Of a DNA stretch of 64,000 bases, positions 46,204-54,860 are shown piece by piece. The position numbers and the translations under genes are program-made. A model generated the notes under the pieces. That model was not told where the DNA came from. It saw nothing but the letters and a program-made list of their open reading frames with translations, and ran no database searches. Position 1 is the first letter of the stretch. Each line of letters starts with the position of its first letter. This stretch comes from CADBRN01 sp050944685. Lineage in GTDB: Bacteria; Bacillota; Clostridia; Lachnospirales; Lachnospiraceae. The DNA is taken from the NCBI GenBank assembly GCA_050944685.1, contig JBMNRP010000004.1:1-64000 (forward strand), read 5' to 3'.

Positions 46204-47127
46204 TTATTCCTGACTTGCCGTCGCGATCAGTCGGATCAGCTGTTCGACTGCCCCCTCAATCTGATAATCTTTTCGGCACACGGCCACAACATCCCAGAAC
46301 ACCGGTTCTTTTCCGAACGAATACGCACTGATGCGGTCCGCATCCGCATGTTTCTCCACCCGTTTGCGATTTGCGAATGCAATGCCATATCCTTCTGCTA
46401 CCAGTGCCAGAATTGTGTTAATGGATCCAAATCTGGTGATTTGCGCATTAATTCCAAAGCTTATTAATAGTTCTCCCGCATAATGTCCAAGCCTGAGATT
46501 TTCCTTCAGCAGCAGAAAGCTTTCGTTTCGCAGAAGCGTGAGGTCAATCCAGGGGTTGTCCCGGTTTGGGATATGCTGTGCAAGAATGCTGTAACGCTCG
46601 TCTTTTGCTGTACAAACTACGATTTCCTCCTTCGCGAGAGAAGAGTACTGAAATTCGTTCCTTTTGTAGTCGCCCTCATCGACGGCCGTAAAAATAGCCA
46701 GCTCGATGGTACCGTCCCGTAAGTACTGTTCGAGCGTTTCCACATCTTCTTCACAGAGTTTCAGACGGTAATCCGGAAACGCCTTGCGGAACAGAGGAAG
46801 AATCTTGGGAAGAAGCGTTCTTCCGCGTCCGGGGGTGACACCCATAGAAATCTCGCCGCTCTTCGCGTTTTTAAAACGATTCAGCTTGTCTTCGAAACTC
46901 TGCTTTGCTGAAAGTACCGTTCTCGCCATGTCCAGAAACTGCTCGCCGATGTATGTCGGCTCATACTGTCTGTTCTTGCGCACAAACAGTTCCGCTCCCA
47001 GTTCGTCTTCGATGCGGTGGAGAGAACGACTCAATGCCGGCTGTGTGATGAATAGTCGTTTCGCGGCTCTGGAAATATTCTTTTCTTGCGCAATCAGCAG
47101 AACGTATTCCAATTCGTTAAAATCCAC
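46204..47127 (-). CDS. LysR-family regulator, probable citrate-locus regulator
   Basis: 307 residues from a GTG at 47127 with AGGAGG 5 bases upstream; the longer reading to 47172 lacks a site. N-terminal helix-turn-helix NISRAAKRLFITQPALSRSL near 17-36, followed by a periplasmic-binding-protein-like effector domain (ISMGVTPGRGRTLLP at 90). It lies just upstream of citD on the same strand. Many LysR proteins sit beside the genes they control, so citrate-dependent control is a reasonable guess. Confidence 0.88.
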   Translation of the reverse strand: MDFNELEYVLLIAQEKNISRAAKRLFITQPALSRSLHRIEDELGAELFVRKNRQYEPTYIGEQFLDMARTVLSAKQSFEDKLNRFKNAKSGEISMGVTPGRGRTLLPKILPLFRKAFPDYRLKLCEEDVETLEQYLRDGTIELAIFTAVDEGDYKRNEFQYSSLAKEEIVVCTAKDERYSILAQHIPNRDNPWIDLTLLRNESFLLLKENLRLGHYAGELLISFGINAQITRFGSINTILALVAEGYGIAFANRKRVEKHADADRISAYSFGKEPVFWDVVAVCRKDYQIEGAVEQLIRLIATASQE

Positions 47128-47449
47128 TTTTTCCTCCTGGCGACAGCGTCGCCTGTCTAAACCGGGTGTCAATGGTTCCAGACATTCTGTCGAAAAAAAT
47201 AATCACAAATTTTCATAAAAATTTTGCACAAAAAATATTGATAATTGCTGTGTATAATGCATAAACCGGATTTGCTTTATGCATTCTCACGTAAAGCGTT
47301 TGTAATATTTTTTACATTTTCAGTGTAATTGACAACAGCCATAAAGTGAAATGCTTATTCGTCGAAATTATTATTACATGATGTAATAGTATGTAAAAAA
47401 GCTATGGGGACGGCAGATTTCTGTTCCGGCATTGTTCCATACAGCAGAA
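47128..47449. other. Gap upstream of the LysR gene
   Basis: No gene seen. AT-rich. Contains an 8-base inverted repeat TGCATAAA (47258-47265) / TTTATGCA (47276-47283), a possible regulator site about 130 bases before the LysR start. Confidence 0.35.
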
Positions 47450-47486
47450 GGGCGGGAGAAATGCATAATTTCCGTTTCTCCCGCCC
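47450..47486 (-). terminator. Strong hairpin after the AEC transporter gene
   Basis: GGGCGGGAGAAA pairs perfectly with TTTCTCCCGCCC over 12 bp with a 13-base loop. It lies 24 bases beyond the leftward AEC stop. The T-run is poor on either strand, so it may terminate weakly or protect the mRNA end. Confidence 0.7.
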
Positions 47487-47509
47487 TGTTTCTTCTGTTT
47501 CCGCTTTTT

Positions 47510-48466
47510 TCAGATGTATCCCAGATTCTTTATGATGGTGATCCAGACGGTAAGGGTGATGGCGCTGAAGGCCGTTGTCAAGGCAACAATTGCCCCCGTC
47601 ATGTTCCCTTTGTGGCCCATGGTTTTTGCCATGACAAAAGAACTGACTGTGGTAGGAGCCGCCAGCATCACCAGAATAGCTACAAGTTCTTCTTTTTTAA
47701 ATCCGCAGGCAACCGCTGCCGGAACAAAAATCGCGGGCAGGCCGATCAGCTTCAGAAAAACAGCGGAACAAACCGGTTTCAGATCATCCGTGATATGAGA
47801 AAAACTGAAAGATGCCCCCATAGCGATCAGGCCCATCGGAGTAGCCATGTTGCTCAGACTCGTACATACACTGCTCATCCATTCCGGCTCTTGAAAGCTC
47901 AGAGCAGACCAGAGAAAGCCTGTGACGATACCGATGATCAGAGGGTTTTTGATCACCTTAAGCAGGGTCTGACGAAGAAAGAATCCGCCGATTTTCTGCT
48001 TCTTCCCATCCCTGGCCGGCTCCGTCGCCGCCAGTATGATGACAGCCATGATGTTATAGATCGGCGCTGCCGCGAGAATCATCATCGGGGCGATACCCTC
48101 TGTTCCGTAAATCGCCTTGACGAACGCAGCTCCGAGCAGCGTGGCGCTGCTTCGGAACGAACCCTGAATGAACTCGCCTCTTCCCTCGCGGTCTCTCATC
48201 AAGAGAGAGAGCACGGAGACGATCGCTACGGAAAGCAGCGTTGCGAGGACGCAGAACAGAACAAAATCGCCGTCCCAGTCCTTTTCGATGTCCGTTGTCG
48301 CAAGATCCTGAAACAGCATGACAGGAAGAGCAATGTTGAAAACAAATTTATTCATGTACCCGGCAAATTCATCGTTCACGACATGAATCTTCCGGAAGAA
48401 CATGCCGAGTACCATGAGAAGAAATACGGGAGCAACCGCATTCAGGCTGAACAGAAAACTACTCAT
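47510..48466 (-). CDS. AEC-family permease of the citrate locus
   Basis: 318 residues from the ATG at 48466 (GGGAGG 8 bases upstream); a longer reading to 48739 is rejected for lack of a site. About ten helices. MLAAPTTVSSFVMAKTMG near 270 is the family's C-terminal signature. Related carriers move malate, citrate or lactate. In this position export of a fermentation acid or uptake of a di- or tricarboxylate is plausible but unproven. Confidence 0.87.
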   Translation of the reverse strand: MSSFLFSLNAVAPVFLLMVLGMFFRKIHVVNDEFAGYMNKFVFNIALPVMLFQDLATTDIEKDWDGDFVLFCVLATLLSVAIVSVLSLLMRDREGRGEFIQGSFRSSATLLGAAFVKAIYGTEGIAPMMILAAAPIYNIMAVIILAATEPARDGKKQKIGGFFLRQTLLKVIKNPLIIGIVTGFLWSALSFQEPEWMSSVCTSLSNMATPMGLIAMGASFSFSHITDDLKPVCSAVFLKLIGLPAIFVPAAVACGFKKEELVAILVMLAAPTTVSSFVMAKTMGHKGNMTGAIVALTTAFSAITLTVWITIIKNLGYI

Positions 48467-48802
48467 TAGCTTTTCCTCCCGTCTTCCTGGCGCTGGGGAG
48501 TTTTTAATGTTGCTGCGCAAATAATTTTTTCCGTCCCATTCGTCTGTCCCTGGAAAAGCAGAAAGGTGCTGTCTCAGGGGATCTGGTCTGGTGAAAAAAC
48601 CAAATTCATAATAAGCGCCAACATTTTTGCTGAAATAACTATTATTTAGTATAAATGAAATAAACTTTTTTCTGAAGTGTAATTCTGGAATAGTTAATAT
48701 GCCAAATTTGCATACTTTTCCCAGAAAAAATCTTGACATTTTGAATTTTGAGGATTCAAGGTATTCAGATAATTATTTTTTAGTTAAAGAAGGGGAGATG
48801 AA
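48467..48802. other. Intergenic region, AEC permease to citX tail
   Basis: 336 AT-rich bases without a gene. TTGACA at 48733 has no properly spaced -10. A better rightward pair is TTTTGA, 16 bases, GATAAT at 48766-48771. A short dyad TTGAAT (48741) / ATTCAA (48754) overlaps it. These could drive the small reading frame at 48803. Confidence 0.3.
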
Positions 48803-48889
48803 ATGATTGCAAAGGCGAACGTCGTTAATGATAATCACAATATTCCCGATGGATTGACAGATATCATTTGCTGCTTTTCCAGTTATTGA
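48803..48889 (+). CDS. Possible 28-residue peptide
   Basis: ATG with GGGGAG about 6 bases upstream, 28 codons (MIAKANVVNDNHNIPDGLTD…) and a TGA. The last part overlaps the end of citX on the other strand. It could be a small peptide, the stump of a lost gene, or chance. The good ribosome site is the only real support. Confidence 0.25.
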   Translation: MIAKANVVNDNHNIPDGLTDIICCFSSY

Positions 48890-49376
48890 TTATTTCGTCA
48901 ACTTTGTCCTGCATTTCTCTGACGGAATGAATTCTCCTGCTTGCACAGTCCTGGGCCTTCCTGCCGCATATGATGCATTTGCGCCATGTGCCGCGGGAAA
49001 GCTTCTGCCCGTTGGAATCAAGCACGTCGATATCGAAGAGTCTTCCGACCGGGTGCGTTTCTTCAATCCGGGTTGTCTTTTTCTTAATCTCCGCAGGATC
49101 GGCATTTACGGCGAGAATCGCCTCGTCCCCTGTTTTTTCGTGAATACATTTTTCGTCACAGACCTGCCAGCCGCTTGACCGGATCATCTCATCAATGTCC
49201 TGTTTTCCTGCCTCAAAAGCGCAGCGAATGTCCGGGTTTGTCTTGACCGGTCCCGGAATATTCATGCAAAAAGATATGATCGCACAGTGATATTTTTTTA
49301 TCATTTCATGTTGAATCGCCGCGCGGCGTTCCCGGCATTTGAGCATATCCGGAAGTTCCACTGTTTCACCCGTCAT
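48864..49376 (-). CDS. citX: CitX, apo-citrate lyase prosthetic-group transferase
   Basis: 170 residues, normal for stand-alone CitX. The family's conserved GRLFDIDV (about 111-118) and the downstream RKCIICGRKAQDCASRRIHS (about 132-151) are intact. It transfers the phosphoribosyl-dephospho-CoA group from its triphosphate precursor to the CitD serine. It is read leftward, divergent from the citX-citG fusion at 49627. Confidence 0.87.
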   Translation of the reverse strand: MTGETVELPDMLKCRERRAAIQHEMIKKYHCAIISFCMNIPGPVKTNPDIRCAFEAGKQDIDEMIRSSGWQVCDEKCIHEKTGDEAILAVNADPAEIKKKTTRIEETHPVGRLFDIDVLDSNGQKLSRGTWRKCIICGRKAQDCASRRIHSVREMQDKVDEIINNWKSSK

Positions 49377-49475
49377 AAATTTTCCTCCTGATCCGTCTGC
49401 AGACAGAGTTACAGGTCAAAATAATCTGGCATCGATATCCGGTTTTTTGACCTGTATTCATCACCAGATAATAAC

Positions 49476-49484
49476 AGTATAACA
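49476..49484 (-). promoter_or_regulatory. Extended -10 promoter of citX
   Basis: Read leftward: TGTTATACT, about 100 bases before the citX start, with a weak -35. Same form as two other promoters in the window. Confidence 0.45.
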
Positions 49485-49626
49485 CAAAACATTGGACAGG
49501 CAGATAGGATTGGATTAAGCTTGTGATGAGTGCAGGGAAAAGCCCGAGAGCGTTCCGAAGGGCCGTCGGCCGGCAGATTTATCGAATTTCGGATGGATGA
49601 TTGATCGGACAGACAGGGAGAGTTCT

Positions 49627-51042
49627 ATGAAGCTTCGAGAAATTGTGAGCGGAAAATCAGTGACAGAGAGAGAGCTTGAGGGATCTTTTTTTCTGATTCA
49701 GGAACAGGAGAGAGCCATGGCTCTTCAATACAGGATGCCGCTGATTGTTTTCTCGCTGAATATTGTGGGAAAGGTCAGGGTATTTCCTCTTTCCGTACGT
49801 ACTTTTGAAGAAGGATGTACCTTGATCCGGACATACTGCAAGGTGACGGGGATTCCGCTGTCGGCAGACACATCGATTCGAAGAGAAACGGGTTATGCGG
49901 AAGTTTTTGCCGCGGATGCAGATCCGGTGAGGATCAAAAAGGCTATGGTCACGCTGGAAGATGAAAATACGCTTGGGGGGCTTTTTCATATTGAAGTGCT
50001 GAGAGAGGATTGTACTCCTGTCACGAGAGAAGATCTCGGCCTTGCTGAGAGGACCTGCATCCTGTGCGGGAGACCGGCCGGAGAATGTCAGAGAGAAAAC
50101 CGCCACACAGAGGATGATATGCTGATGAGGATGGCGGAGATCATGACCGATTATTTCTCGGAGCGTTATTCGAAAGAAATTGCGCAGACAGCCTGTCGCG
50201 CCCTTCTCTACGAGGTGCATGCGACACCGAAGCCGGGTCTTGTTGACCGCCATAATAATGGAGCACATAACGATATGGATGTCTTCACATTTGAGACGAG
50301 CGCCCTTTCGATTCTGTCGTACTTCAAGGCATTTGTCTCCTACGGGATTTTGCATTCGGAGGAGGATCTTTCGACGATACTTGACGGGGTCCGTCCGATC
50401 GGTCTGGAAGCGGAGATAGAGATGCGCCGTGCCACCGGAAATGTAAATACACATAAAGGCGCGATTTTTTCCATGGGCATACTCTGCACAGCATTGGGCA
50501 TCCTGTATGGAAGGGGAATTCCTTATGACCGGGATATACTCTCCCGGGTCTGCGCATCGATCTCTTCCGGACTTATGGATGAGTTCTCTTCTGACGCAAT
50601 TGACGGAGGAAGGACCGGTTCAGCCGATATTACCGCCGGCAGAAGAAGCTGGAAGAAAGCGGGAATCGGAGGGATACGGCAGGAGGCTGCTGCCGGTTAC
50701 CCGACGGTTTTCAGAACGGCTCTGCCCAGACTCTGCGGTCTTCTGGAACAGGGACTCTCGCTGAATGATGCGGGGATACTGACCCTGATCGATATAATGG
50801 CGGAGACGGATGATACGAATATTATCAACCGCTCCTCGGTCGGCAAAATGCGGAGTATCCAGTCTGAAATGCATGCTCTGGCCGCTTCCTGTCCGGAAAA
50901 AAGAAATTACAGACAGATTCTGACGAATCTGGATGATGAGTTTATCCGTCAGCATATCAGCCCCGGTGGTTCTGCGGATCTGCTGGCAATGACCTATTTT
51001 CTTTATTTTGTCGAGAGCAGCAAAACACCGAGCAGAATTTGA
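49627..51042 (+). CDS. citXG: CitX-CitG fusion, triphosphoribosyl-dephospho-CoA synthase
   Basis: 471 residues from the ATG at 49627 (GGGAG about 7 bases upstream; the ATG at 49597 lacks a site). Residues about 1-165 are CitX-like and 180-465 are CitG: LLYEVHATPKPGLVDRHNNG near 199, TGNVNTHKGAIFSMG near 276, GIRQEAAAGYPTVF near 356 and SPGGSADLLAMTYF near 448. CitG makes the prosthetic-group precursor from ATP and dephospho-CoA. In the CitX half the conserved GRLFDIDV reads GGLFHIEV, so that half may be weak or inactive, which would explain the separate citX gene. Confidence 0.87.
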   Translation: MKLREIVSGKSVTERELEGSFFLIQEQERAMALQYRMPLIVFSLNIVGKVRVFPLSVRTFEEGCTLIRTYCKVTGIPLSADTSIRRETGYAEVFAADADPVRIKKAMVTLEDENTLGGLFHIEVLREDCTPVTREDLGLAERTCILCGRPAGECQRENRHTEDDMLMRMAEIMTDYFSERYSKEIAQTACRALLYEVHATPKPGLVDRHNNGAHNDMDVFTFETSALSILSYFKAFVSYGILHSEEDLSTILDGVRPIGLEAEIEMRRATGNVNTHKGAIFSMGILCTALGILYGRGIPYDRDILSRVCASISSGLMDEFSSDAIDGGRTGSADITAGRRSWKKAGIGGIRQEAAAGYPTVFRTALPRLCGLLEQGLSLNDAGILTLIDIMAETDDTNIINRSSVGKMRSIQSEMHALAASCPEKRNYRQILTNLDDEFIRQHISPGGSADLLAMTYFLYFVESSKTPSRI

Positions 51043-51069
51043 GAGTGTCGGAATATTGAGGTAATATTT

Positions 51070-51828
51070 TTGGAAAGTTTGATATTCGATGGAAAAGGGC
51101 ATCGGATTTACGGAGAGCTTATGATGCCTGATGTCTGTGATAATCCGGTTCCTGCCGTGATCTGCTGCTGCGGTCTCGGCGAAAATCTGGAAAAATGTCA
51201 GAGGGATTTTGCGGAAAAGGCGGTGGAATCCGGCGCGGCTGTTTTCTGTTTCGATTTTTACGGGGGATGCGTGAACAGCAGAAGCGGAGGAGAAATGACA
51301 GAGATGTCTGTTTTTACGGAGATGAACGATCTCCGCACCGTAATATGCGGACTATCAGACCGATCAGAGCTTGATGCGAATCAGTTATTCCTGATGGGAG
51401 AAAGTCAGGGAGGATTTGTCGCCGGTGCGGTGGCTCCTGAGTATGCTGACCGGATCCGCGGTCTGCTCCTGTATTACCCCGGATTCTGCATTCCGGAGAT
51501 GGCGGGTATTGCATATGAATCAGAGGATGAGGTGCCGGACCGGTTCACTGTCGCGGGGTGGGAAGTCGGAAAAAAATATTTTCAGGGCATTTTCGGTTAT
51601 CCGGTTTATCAGGTGATCAGAGGATATAAAGGCCCGGTTTTGATTTTTCACGGAGAAAATGACGAGATCGTGGACATTTCATACAGCATGCGGGCAGCAA
51701 ACGCCTATGAAAATGCGAAGCTCATCACGCTGCCATGGGAGGGGCACGGTTTTTCTCCCGCAGGGAACCGCAAAGCAGCAGAATTCAGCTGCCGCTTTAT
51801 CCGAGAACATTGCTTCAATCGTGGATGA
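51070..51828 (+). CDS. Alpha/beta hydrolase
   Basis: 252 residues. Nucleophile elbow LFLMGESQGGFVAG near residue 100, acid in IFHGENDEIVD near 198, histidine in LPWEGHGFSPAG near 226. No signal peptide, so cytoplasmic. Looks like an esterase/acylaminoacyl-peptidase-type enzyme, possibly acting on plant-derived esters. The start is a TTG at 51070 with TGAGG about 9 bases upstream, 27 bases after citXG; no better ATG exists without cutting the first strand. Confidence 0.8.
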   Translation: MESLIFDGKGHRIYGELMMPDVCDNPVPAVICCCGLGENLEKCQRDFAEKAVESGAAVFCFDFYGGCVNSRSGGEMTEMSVFTEMNDLRTVICGLSDRSELDANQLFLMGESQGGFVAGAVAPEYADRIRGLLLYYPGFCIPEMAGIAYESEDEVPDRFTVAGWEVGKKYFQGIFGYPVYQVIRGYKGPVLIFHGENDEIVDISYSMRAANAYENAKLITLPWEGHGFSPAGNRKAAEFSCRFIREHCFNRG

Positions 51829-51924
51829 CATGTTCGGACTGCCTTATTTTTCCATTCTCTCGAACCTCAAAAGGGAAAAGTGCCCCGGATTGGAATCTGG
51901 CTGTCAATACGGAAAGGATTGTTT

Positions 51925-52488
51925 ATGCAGGAAATAGAAATACGGGAAATTCTGCCGGGTGACGCAGAGCAGACATTGATTTTCACGCGAAAAACGGGAG
52001 GGGAATCCGATAATCTGACATTCGGAGAAGAAGGACTTCCGATTACACTTTCAGCAGAACAGGAATATTTGCAGTCTGTTCATGAGGATGAACATTCTGT
52101 CATGATGGGTGCATTTGCGGGGAAAAGACTGATCGGCAGCGGGAGTCTCTCCGGAATGCCGCGAAGAATGAGTCACAGAGCCGAACTTGGCCTTTCTGTG
52201 AGGAAAGAGTACTGGAATCAGGGAATCGGGAGCCGCCTGCTGGAGTCTCTGATCAGATATGCCAGAGAGAACAGAATTGAGCTGATCTACCTTGACGTGA
52301 GAAGCGACAATTCTTCTGCGATTCATTTGTATAAAAAATATGGATTCAGGAAGACTGGAAGTTATCCTGCGTATTTCAAAATCGGGGATGCATACTATGA
52401 TTTCGATCTGATGGTGCTGGATCTTCGAAACATCTCAGATGGTCATTTCGGAAAAGCCGGACAGGCATTCCGGCGGGGGTTATTGTGA
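51925..52488 (+). CDS. GNAT-family N-acetyltransferase
   Basis: 187 residues. Acetyl-CoA motif LGLSVRKEYWNQGIGSRLLE near 92-111, and the C-terminal LDVRSDNSSAIHLYKKYGFRKTG with the usual tyrosine. The start at 51925 has AAAGGA about 8 bases upstream. The stop overlaps the methyltransferase GTG start (GTGA), so the two are coupled. Substrate unknown. Confidence 0.87.
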   Translation: MQEIEIREILPGDAEQTLIFTRKTGGESDNLTFGEEGLPITLSAEQEYLQSVHEDEHSVMMGAFAGKRLIGSGSLSGMPRRMSHRAELGLSVRKEYWNQGIGSRLLESLIRYARENRIELIYLDVRSDNSSAIHLYKKYGFRKTGSYPAYFKIGDAYYDFDLMVLDLRNISDGHFGKAGQAFRRGLL

Positions 52489-53240
52489 GCAATATTAAAT
52501 GGAATGCAGATGATTATGCAGATCATTTTTCTTTTGTGGCGGAATATGGCCATTCATTAATAGAGATGATTGACGTCCGGGAAGGAATGACCTGTCTTGA
52601 TCTCGGCTGCGGGAATGGATCGCTTACCGCAAAGTTAAAAGAATCGGGGCTCGAAGTAACGGGTCTGGACGATTCGATGGATCAGATCAGAAAGGCGAAA
52701 CAGGATTATCCGGATATCCGTTTTATTCAGGGGAATGCCTGCGATTTTTTTCTGGAAGAGCCGGTGGATCTGGTTTTTTCCAATGCCGTTTTTCATTGGA
52801 TCGATAAGGACAGGCAGCGCGATATGCTCAGATGTGTATATCAGGCGTTAAAATCCGGCGGACAGTTTGTGTTTGAGTTTGGCGGGAAAGGAAATAATGC
52901 GCTTATCCATGGAAGTCTGCGGAGAGCATTTTCCAGACGCAACCTTGAATATAAGTTTCCATTCTATTTTCCGACGATCGGCGAATATACTTCCTTAATG
53001 GAATCGGAAGGTTTTGACGTCAGAACGGCTCTGCTTTTTGACCGCAAGACAAAACTCAGAGGATCGGATGGACTTCATGACTGGATCCGGATGTTTGTCA
53101 AGAAACCGTTTGAAGAAATTTCCGAATTGGAAACCGAACAGATCCTGAATGAAGTGGTGGAAGAATTGAGACCGCGTTTGTTTCAGAATGGAAGCTGGTA
53201 TGCGGATTATGTCCGTCTGAGATGCAGGGCATTGAAGTAA
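52485..53240 (+). CDS. Class I SAM-dependent methyltransferase
   Basis: 251 residues with a GTG start overlapping the GNAT stop. SAM motif I CLDLGCGNGSLTAKL near 35, motif post-I TGLDDSMDQIRKA near 59, then DLVFSNAVFHWIDK near 92. The general form matches trans-aconitate 2-methyltransferase relatives. In a citrate-using bacterium that is a tempting link, but sequence alone does not fix the substrate. Confidence 0.85.
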   Translation: MSNIKWNADDYADHFSFVAEYGHSLIEMIDVREGMTCLDLGCGNGSLTAKLKESGLEVTGLDDSMDQIRKAKQDYPDIRFIQGNACDFFLEEPVDLVFSNAVFHWIDKDRQRDMLRCVYQALKSGGQFVFEFGGKGNNALIHGSLRRAFSRRNLEYKFPFYFPTIGEYTSLMESEGFDVRTALLFDRKTKLRGSDGLHDWIRMFVKKPFEEISELETEQILNEVVEELRPRLFQNGSWYADYVRLRCRALK

Positions 53241-53272
53241 ATACCAAACATTACGAAAGGACAGGGGAGATC

Positions 53273-53962
53273 ATGAGAAGGACAAGCTATAGGGAAAAAG
53301 ATGCCGTTATTTCAGGGATATGTTTTCTTCTGCACGCCATTTTTCTGTTTCTGGCAGCATTTCTGGTGCTCATTCTGCATTTTTTTCTGGCAGATTCCTT
53401 CTTTGGCGATATACCGAATGACAGCAGTATCCGCGGATGGTATTTTCTATTCGGTCTGTTCGCAATGCTCTTTCTGGGCGCTATTGATGTTATAGTGCTT
53501 GGCGTGATTCAGTTTGCTATCATTTATCTGGTCATGGGCATCCTTGTTCTTCGGAAAAAGTGTGGACTCGGTCTTGCTGTCGTCACTTTCCTGCTGGCTG
53601 CCGTTCATCTTTTCTGCTGGATTCAGCAGACTACTGCATCGGATGTCACATTGTCTGCCATTAATCCTGTATCCATAGCAGGAACGGGTTTTTTCGCTTC
53701 CTATGCTCTGATTCTCGGATTGCCGAAACTGTCTTCCGGAAGATGGTTTGTAAGAAAGTACTGGTGGGTACCGTGCCTTCTGCTGATGGTCTCGTTTTTT
53801 GTCGCTCCGTTGCAAAATGCCTGGTTTTCAGTGACGGGTTCTGCTGTTTCTTCTTCCGGTAATTCCTTTTTTCTCATCGGTATTATCAGGGGGATTTTTC
53901 TGCTTCTTACCTATTTCTATGGTTGCCGGTGGATGAAGAAAGAGGCTGAAGACGATTTCTGA
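53273..53962 (+). CDS. Multi-pass membrane protein of unknown function
   Basis: 229 residues from the ATG at 53273 (GGGGAG just upstream; the longer reading at 53222 overlaps the methyltransferase). About six hydrophobic segments and a basic N-terminus (RRTSYREKD). No recognised family. It starts 32 bases after the methyltransferase and probably belongs to the same mRNA. Its last 46 bases overlap the 3' end of the convergent Crp/Fnr gene. Confidence 0.65.
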   Translation: MRRTSYREKDAVISGICFLLHAIFLFLAAFLVLILHFFLADSFFGDIPNDSSIRGWYFLFGLFAMLFLGAIDVIVLGVIQFAIIYLVMGILVLRKKCGLGLAVVTFLLAAVHLFCWIQQTTASDVTLSAINPVSIAGTGFFASYALILGLPKLSSGRWFVRKYWWVPCLLLMVSFFVAPLQNAWFSVTGSAVSSSGNSFFLIGIIRGIFLLLTYFYGCRWMKKEAEDDF

Positions 53963-54681
53963 TCTTCCCGGATGACGGACACCAGCAGGCGAAAGTGGTT
54001 TTTCTGGTAGTCGAGAATGCCTTCCTTTTTCAGCTTCGATAATTCATTCGAAAGTGCGCTCCGGTCCGCATTCAGATAGTCGGCAAGCTGTTGACGGTCA
54101 AACGGAATATCAAAATAGGATGATTGCTGACGTATGGATTCTGCGGAAAGATAGGACAGGATTTTATCACGCAGGGTATGCTGCGTGACATACGTCAGTT
54201 TTTCATTGAGTGTCAGATTCCGTCTGGCAAGAAGCGATACCAGGTTGTCGATCAGACGGGCGTGAAAAGGGCAGGAAGAGGAGCACATGTGCAGAATTTT
54301 TGAAAGATCCAGAAAGAGAACCGAAAGTTCTGCATCCGCCTGTACGCTGACATTCATTGTGCTTTGCGGGGAAGCGGCATAACTTTCTCCGAAGATATCT
54401 CCGGGCAGAAGAGCGCTGACGATATGACGGCCTCCCCAGTAATCATACCGTTCGATGTGAGCACTTCCGGACAACAGCAGACCGACGCTTGTGATCCGGT
54501 CGCCAGCCCGATAGATCCACTCATCTTTGGAATAATTCTTCTTCAGGTCATGCAGGCACGGGAGCAGAGAGAGAAGCTCTGACCTGTCGATTCCGGTAAA
54601 GATCGCAGATGCCTGGATTACATCCATGTCTTTCCTGCTCAGTGCATTTATTATTTGGCTGCCTGTTTTCCTGTTTTCCAT
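53917..54681 (-). CDS. Crp/Fnr-family regulator, probable control of hcp
   Basis: 254 residues. A cyclic-nucleotide-binding-type domain (GDRITSVGLLLSGSAHIERY near 60, LLPGDIFGESYA near 92) and a C-terminal winged helix (DRQQLADYLNADRSALSNEL near 195-214). There is no Fnr-like N-terminal cysteine cluster; only a Cys in SSSCPFHA near 136. Divergent from hcp, which in other bacteria is often controlled by Crp/Fnr-type proteins sensing NO or redox state (HcpR, for example). A heme or NO-sensing role is a guess. Confidence 0.85.
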   Translation of the reverse strand: MENRKTGSQIINALSRKDMDVIQASAIFTGIDRSELLSLLPCLHDLKKNYSKDEWIYRAGDRITSVGLLLSGSAHIERYDYWGGRHIVSALLPGDIFGESYAASPQSTMNVSVQADAELSVLFLDLSKILHMCSSSCPFHARLIDNLVSLLARRNLTLNEKLTYVTQHTLRDKILSYLSAESIRQQSSYFDIPFDRQQLADYLNADRSALSNELSKLKKEGILDYQKNHFRLLVSVIREDQKSSSASFFIHRQP

Positions 54682-54780
54682 CGGTTTCTCCTCGAAATAT
54701 GGCTATTGCCCGAATTCGTTGTCTGCACAACATACATATTATCATATTTGAAGTACTCTGAATACCGGAAAGAGGGAATC

Positions 54781-54821
54781 TGCCGGAATCAGTAACACGG
54801 GTTTTGCAGTGTGTTCCGGCA
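54781..54821. promoter_or_regulatory. Inverted repeat in the hcp leader
   Basis: TGCCGGAA (54781-54788) pairs with TTCCGGCA (54814-54821). An inner AACAC/GTGTT can extend a stem. It lies 40 bases before hcp and could be a regulator site or leader hairpin. I did not find the TTGAC-N4-GTCAA type of HcpR/Fnr-like site. Confidence 0.35.
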
Positions 54822-54860
54822 ACTGAAAAATGATGATTTGCAGAAAAGGAGGCAATGCCT

